Shown here in pieces: positions 23,900 through 26,464 of a DNA stretch of 26,464 bases (the first letter of the stretch is position 1; every line of letters starts with the position of its first letter). A model generated the notes under the pieces. That model ran no database searches. It had not been told where the DNA came from and was given only the letters and a program-made list of their open reading frames with translations. This DNA comes from Betaproteobacteria bacterium. Its GTDB lineage: Bacteria > Pseudomonadota > Gammaproteobacteria > Burkholderiales > Burkholderiaceae_A. The translations under genes were made by a program, and so were the position numbers. The DNA is taken from the NCBI GenBank assembly GCA_028139685.1, contig JAOINQ010000011.1:1-26464 (forward strand). Direction: 5' to 3'.

Positions 23900-25026
23900 T
23901 AATTCAACTGCTCGTAAATTACCGCCAAGATATTTTGACTACTCTTTGTGCGCTCACTAGTTTCGTGGTCAGATACAAAAACCTGCGACATATTTCCACT
24001 ATTCTTTATTTCAATTCTGTAAAGGTTCATATCAAACTGTTCCTTGTCTGAGGAGAATATTTTTGCAAAAAAACCCTTCTTTTTTTCTTCTTTGTCGAGT
24101 TTTTTGTATCGAATCAGGTATGTACCCTGTTCTCTTAAACGCTCCTCAACTTCAAAGCCAAGTCGGTCTAAAATAAGCCCTATTGATTTCCATGCCTCGT
24201 TGAAGTTTAAAGCTAGTTCGACAAAGGTGTTGTCGTTATTCCCCTTTAAAGTCGAAGGAGATTTTTTAACCACGTCAATATCTTTGCCATTCTGATTCTC
24301 TTTTCCAGATACAAAATTAATAATACGTCTAAGGTATAATTCTTCTAACTGTTGGTCTGCATTTCTGTTTGCCCATACTATTGTTGGATCGAATCTATCG
24401 TCAGACGCAACTTGTATCAGCCCTTTATGAACGACAGAAATCTCTGAAAAACCATCTTCTGTCCTCTCAATTCTCATCCGAAATTTGTTTTTCTCCCCGG
24501 TGTCATAAAGACCACCAAAAATTTTTCCAAGTGTATTCCGAATTAAGCCGTCCGAGATCTTTTCTCTACTTTCCAACCAAGCAGTCTCGATAAAACCTAC
24601 CTCAGGCATTTCTTTTTCAATTTGGAATCCATTTTGCATCCAAAAACTTTTCAACAAACCCCAAATTTCCTCTGGGCTTCTCTCAATCAGTAGCACCTTG
24701 AATCCACCGTAGTTGATGAAATAAGCCTCTGTTTCTGCGGGTAAAAGCCTTGAATTTTCACTCGGGAACTTACGACTGTCAAGATCGCTAAAATCCGACA
24801 ATCTAGCCTCACCTGATGCGGGTAAACTATATTTATCGTTAGTAGCGGGCGTTATAAGGTCTGGCGGTATTTCTAGAGCCTTATTCGTTGAGCTACTAAT
24901 TACGGCTCTATTCAAATCATTTTTTTCACCAAACAGAGAACATCCATTAATGGTCAACATTAATAGAATCAAACTCAGTGATTGGTAAATCCTTCCAAAA
25001 CGAAATGGCCACCTCATAACAAACAC
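23899..25026 (-). CDS. bamC: Outer membrane assembly lipoprotein BamC (NlpB family)
   Basis: BamC is an accessory lipoprotein of the BAM complex, which inserts beta-barrel proteins into the outer membrane. The 375-residue protein has a hydrophobic signal (about 14-27) and a lipobox ending in INGC, with Cys29 as the lipidated residue; Asn at -2 is unusual but tolerated. A flexible N-terminal stretch includes NKALEIPPDLITP, the segment that in homologues lies along BamD. Two similar C-terminal domains follow: one with ERSPEEIWGLLKSFWMQNGF and one with LNFNEAWKSIGLILDRLGF. The start is GTG 25026, with AAGGAG eight bases upstream; ATG 25017 is an alternative. Its place between dapA and an MBL hydrolase is the common betaproteobacterial order and supports the call. 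Confidence 0.92.
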   Translation of the reverse strand: MFVMRWPFRFGRIYQSLSLILLMLTINGCSLFGEKNDLNRAVISSSTNKALEIPPDLITPATNDKYSLPASGEARLSDFSDLDSRKFPSENSRLLPAETEAYFINYGGFKVLLIERSPEEIWGLLKSFWMQNGFQIEKEMPEVGFIETAWLESREKISDGLIRNTLGKIFGGLYDTGEKNKFRMRIERTEDGFSEISVVHKGLIQVASDDRFDPTIVWANRNADQQLEELYLRRIINFVSGKENQNGKDIDVVKKSPSTLKGNNDNTFVELALNFNEAWKSIGLILDRLGFEVEERLREQGTYLIRYKKLDKEEKKKGFFAKIFSSDKEQFDMNLYRIEIKNSGNMSQVFVSDHETSERTKSSQNILAVIYEQLN

Positions 25027-25034
25027 TTCCCTTA

Positions 25035-25040
25035 CTCCTT
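25035..25040 (-). promoter_or_regulatory. bamC ribosome binding site overlapping the dapA stop
   Basis: AAGGAG on the minus strand, eight bases ahead of the bamC GTG at 25026. Its first two bases are the last two of the dapA TAA stop (25041-25039). This is the best match to the anti-Shine-Dalgarno sequence that I noted among the gene starts of this window, and it favours GTG 25026 over ATG 25017. It indicates coupled translation of dapA and bamC. Confidence 0.7.
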
Positions 25041-25941
25041 AATTTCTCATATAACCAGCTTCTAACTCTTCAAACAAGGGTAACATTTTCTCCAACAAAT
25101 TTTGAGTTTCTAAAGATGGCTCACATAAAGGGGCCCGTATTCCCCAGTTTATTAACCCGATTTTATGAAGGAGCCACTTAACGGGGACTGGGTTAGATTC
25201 CAAAAAGAGTGCCCTGTGAACCGGCAAGAGAATTTTATTCAACTTATTCGCCTCATCTACATTTCCTCCAATCGCTGCCTTACATATCAGGGACATCGTC
25301 CTCGGGAAAATATTTGCAGTTACTGAAATGTTACCATTCGCTCCGCAAAACATAAGCGCTGCGGCTGTAGGGTCATCTCCGCTATATATTTTAAAAGAAG
25401 CTCCGACTTCTTTGATAAGCCACTGCCCCCTGTTAAGATCACCCGTAGCGTCCTTAATCCCCACAATATTCTTGTGTTTGGATAGCTCAATTACAGATTC
25501 GTGATTCAAATCAGCAACTGTCCTTCCAGGAACGTTATAGAGGATAACCGGCAACTTCGTTGCATTCGCAATTTTAGAAAAATGCTCAATTAACCCTCTT
25601 TGACTAGGCTTGTTATAATAAGGGGTGACTTGTAAACAAGCGTCCACTCCAAATAGTTCAGCCTCTTTAGTTAAAGAAATTGCTTCTTCAGTTGAGTTAG
25701 CGCCCGTTCCGGCTAGAACCGCAACTCGTCCGTCTATAATCTCCGAGGCAACTTTAATTAATTCAATATGCTCAGCAAAATCAACTGTCGGGGACTCACC
25801 AGTGGTCCCTACCACTACGATACCGTCTGTTCCTGCTCTTATATGCCATTCAATTAATTTATTTAAAGAGGTCGTATCCAAACTACAATCTTTATTCATT
25901 GGAGTGACAATAGCAACTATACTCCCAGAAATTTTTTTCAT
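25039..25941 (-). CDS. dapA: 4-hydroxy-tetrahydrodipicolinate synthase
   Basis: Condenses pyruvate with aspartate semialdehyde, the first committed step to diaminopimelate and lysine. It has 300 residues and the full class I aldolase set, offset by two from E. coli: Schiff-base lysine K163 in GIKDATGD, Y135 and R140 in YNVPGRT, T46/T47 in GTTGES, and Y109 in YYNKP. Of the residues that bind the feedback inhibitor lysine in E. coli, the counterparts of N80, E84, H56 and Y106 are kept (N82, E86, H58, Y108), while H53 is replaced by F55. The ATG at 25941 is four bases after the trpS stop. Very secure. Confidence 0.97.
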   Translation of the reverse strand: MKKISGSIVAIVTPMNKDCSLDTTSLNKLIEWHIRAGTDGIVVVGTTGESPTVDFAEHIELIKVASEIIDGRVAVLAGTGANSTEEAISLTKEAELFGVDACLQVTPYYNKPSQRGLIEHFSKIANATKLPVILYNVPGRTVADLNHESVIELSKHKNIVGIKDATGDLNRGQWLIKEVGASFKIYSGDDPTAAALMFCGANGNISVTANIFPRTMSLICKAAIGGNVDEANKLNKILLPVHRALFLESNPVPVKWLLHKIGLINWGIRAPLCEPSLETQNLLEKMLPLFEELEAGYMRN

Positions 25942-25945
25942 GCGC

Positions 25946-26464
25946 TTACGTGTAGTCTAATCCCATACATTCTCTCACATCTCTCATAGTATTTTTTGCT
26001 AATTCTCTCGCTTTTTCGCATCCATCAGAAACTATGTTTTTAACAACGCCGATATCCTCCTCATAAGGTTTCGCTTTTTCTTTGAAATCTTTCTGCTCGC
26101 TTAGAATAGATTCAATGAGTGGTTTTTTACATTCTAGGCAACCAATTGACGCCGTGATACAACCCTCTTTTACCCAATCAAGGGCCTGCTCTGGACTATA
26201 TATTTTATGCAAAGACCAAACCGGACATTTTTCGGGGTCACCCGGATCATCCCTTTTCACTCTCGCTGGGTCAGTGGGCATTTTTTTTAACTTAATGATT
26301 AAACTATCAGGATCTTCACGCATAGAAATTGTATTCCCATAACTTTTTGACATTTTTAATCCGTCTAAACCTGAAAGCTTAGGTGACTTAGTCAACAAGG
26401 GCTGCGGTTCGACCAAAATCAGTCTTTTGGCGCCTTCTAAATAACCGAAAAGAATTTCCCTATC
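25946..26464 (-). CDS. trpS: Tryptophanyl-tRNA synthetase (partial, N-terminus beyond window)
   Basis: C-terminal 172 residues of TrpRS; the frame is open through the right edge (FGYLEGAKRLILVEPQP), so the Rossmann HIGH part lies outside. KMSKSYGNT is the intact ATP-binding loop, followed by EDPDSL and MPTDPARVKRDDPGDPEKCPV. The C-terminal anticodon domain holds four cysteines spaced C-x21-C-x6-C-x2-C, close to the C-x22-C-x6-C-x2-C that binds a [4Fe-4S] cluster in Thermotoga maritima TrpRS. The ending MRDVRECMGLDY is typical of this longer TrpRS type. It is the first visible gene of the minus-strand unit trpS-dapA-bamC-MBL. Identity secure; cluster binding is inferred. Confidence 0.95.
   Translation of the reverse strand, partial: DREILFGYLEGAKRLILVEPQPLLTKSPKLSGLDGLKMSKSYGNTISMREDPDSLIIKLKKMPTDPARVKRDDPGDPEKCPVWSLHKIYSPEQALDWVKEGCITASIGCLECKKPLIESILSEQKDFKEKAKPYEEDIGVVKNIVSDGCEKARELAKNTMRDVRECMGLDYT

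Noticed and set aside
1..26464. CRISPR arrays, insertion sequences, tRNA or rRNA genes, toxin-antitoxin or defence genes
   Set aside because: Almost every base is assigned to recognised housekeeping genes in conserved order; no repeats with spacers, inverted-repeat ends or cloverleaf sequences were seen.

Overview
The window is an ordinary but very tightly packed stretch of housekeeping genes from an AT-rich betaproteobacterium (GC below 40% by eye), most likely in or near Burkholderiales. The lineage call rests on gene content and synteny: a tandem double-length UvrA, a BPSS1780-type membrane protein, an APH-fold ThrB, a dapA-bamC-MBL hydrolase string behind trpS, and pepA-holC-valS divergent from lptFG. 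The genus, and whether the cell is free-living or host-associated, cannot be read from the sequence. About 99% of the bases are coding, which suggests a streamlined genome.

Layout: six transcription units alternate in direction. (1) polA on the minus strand, cut by the left edge, reads out of the window. (2) Divergent from it on the plus strand: glnS, an NAD(P)H:quinone oxidoreductase and a 1810-residue double UvrA. (3) Minus strand pepA-holC-valS. (4) Divergent plus strand lptF-lptG and a ferredoxin-type flavin reductase. (5) Minus strand alaS-tusA-like. (6) Divergent plus strand thrB and a BPSS1780-like membrane protein. (7) Minus strand trpS (cut by the right edge)-dapA-bamC-YycJ-like hydrolase. 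The divergent gaps (56, 39-120 and 50 bp) are the only places with room for promoters. The three convergent junctions have no gap (overlap of 11, gap of 1, overlap of 14 bp) and no recognisable terminator.

Functions: DNA replication and repair (PolA, UvrA, HolC), aminoacylation (GlnRS, ValRS, AlaRS, TrpRS), aspartate-family amino acids (DapA, ThrB), outer membrane building (LptF, LptG, BamC), peptide turnover (PepA), sulfur transfer (TusA-like) and redox enzymes. I saw no mobile element, phage gene, CRISPR array, rRNA or tRNA gene, and no new multi-gene system.

The points most worth a second look are glnS, whose only sensible start is an ATA codon behind a good ribosome binding site; the double UvrA, whose two halves keep complementary parts of a normal UvrA; and TrpRS, which carries a four-cysteine motif like that of the iron-sulfur TrpRS of Thermotoga.
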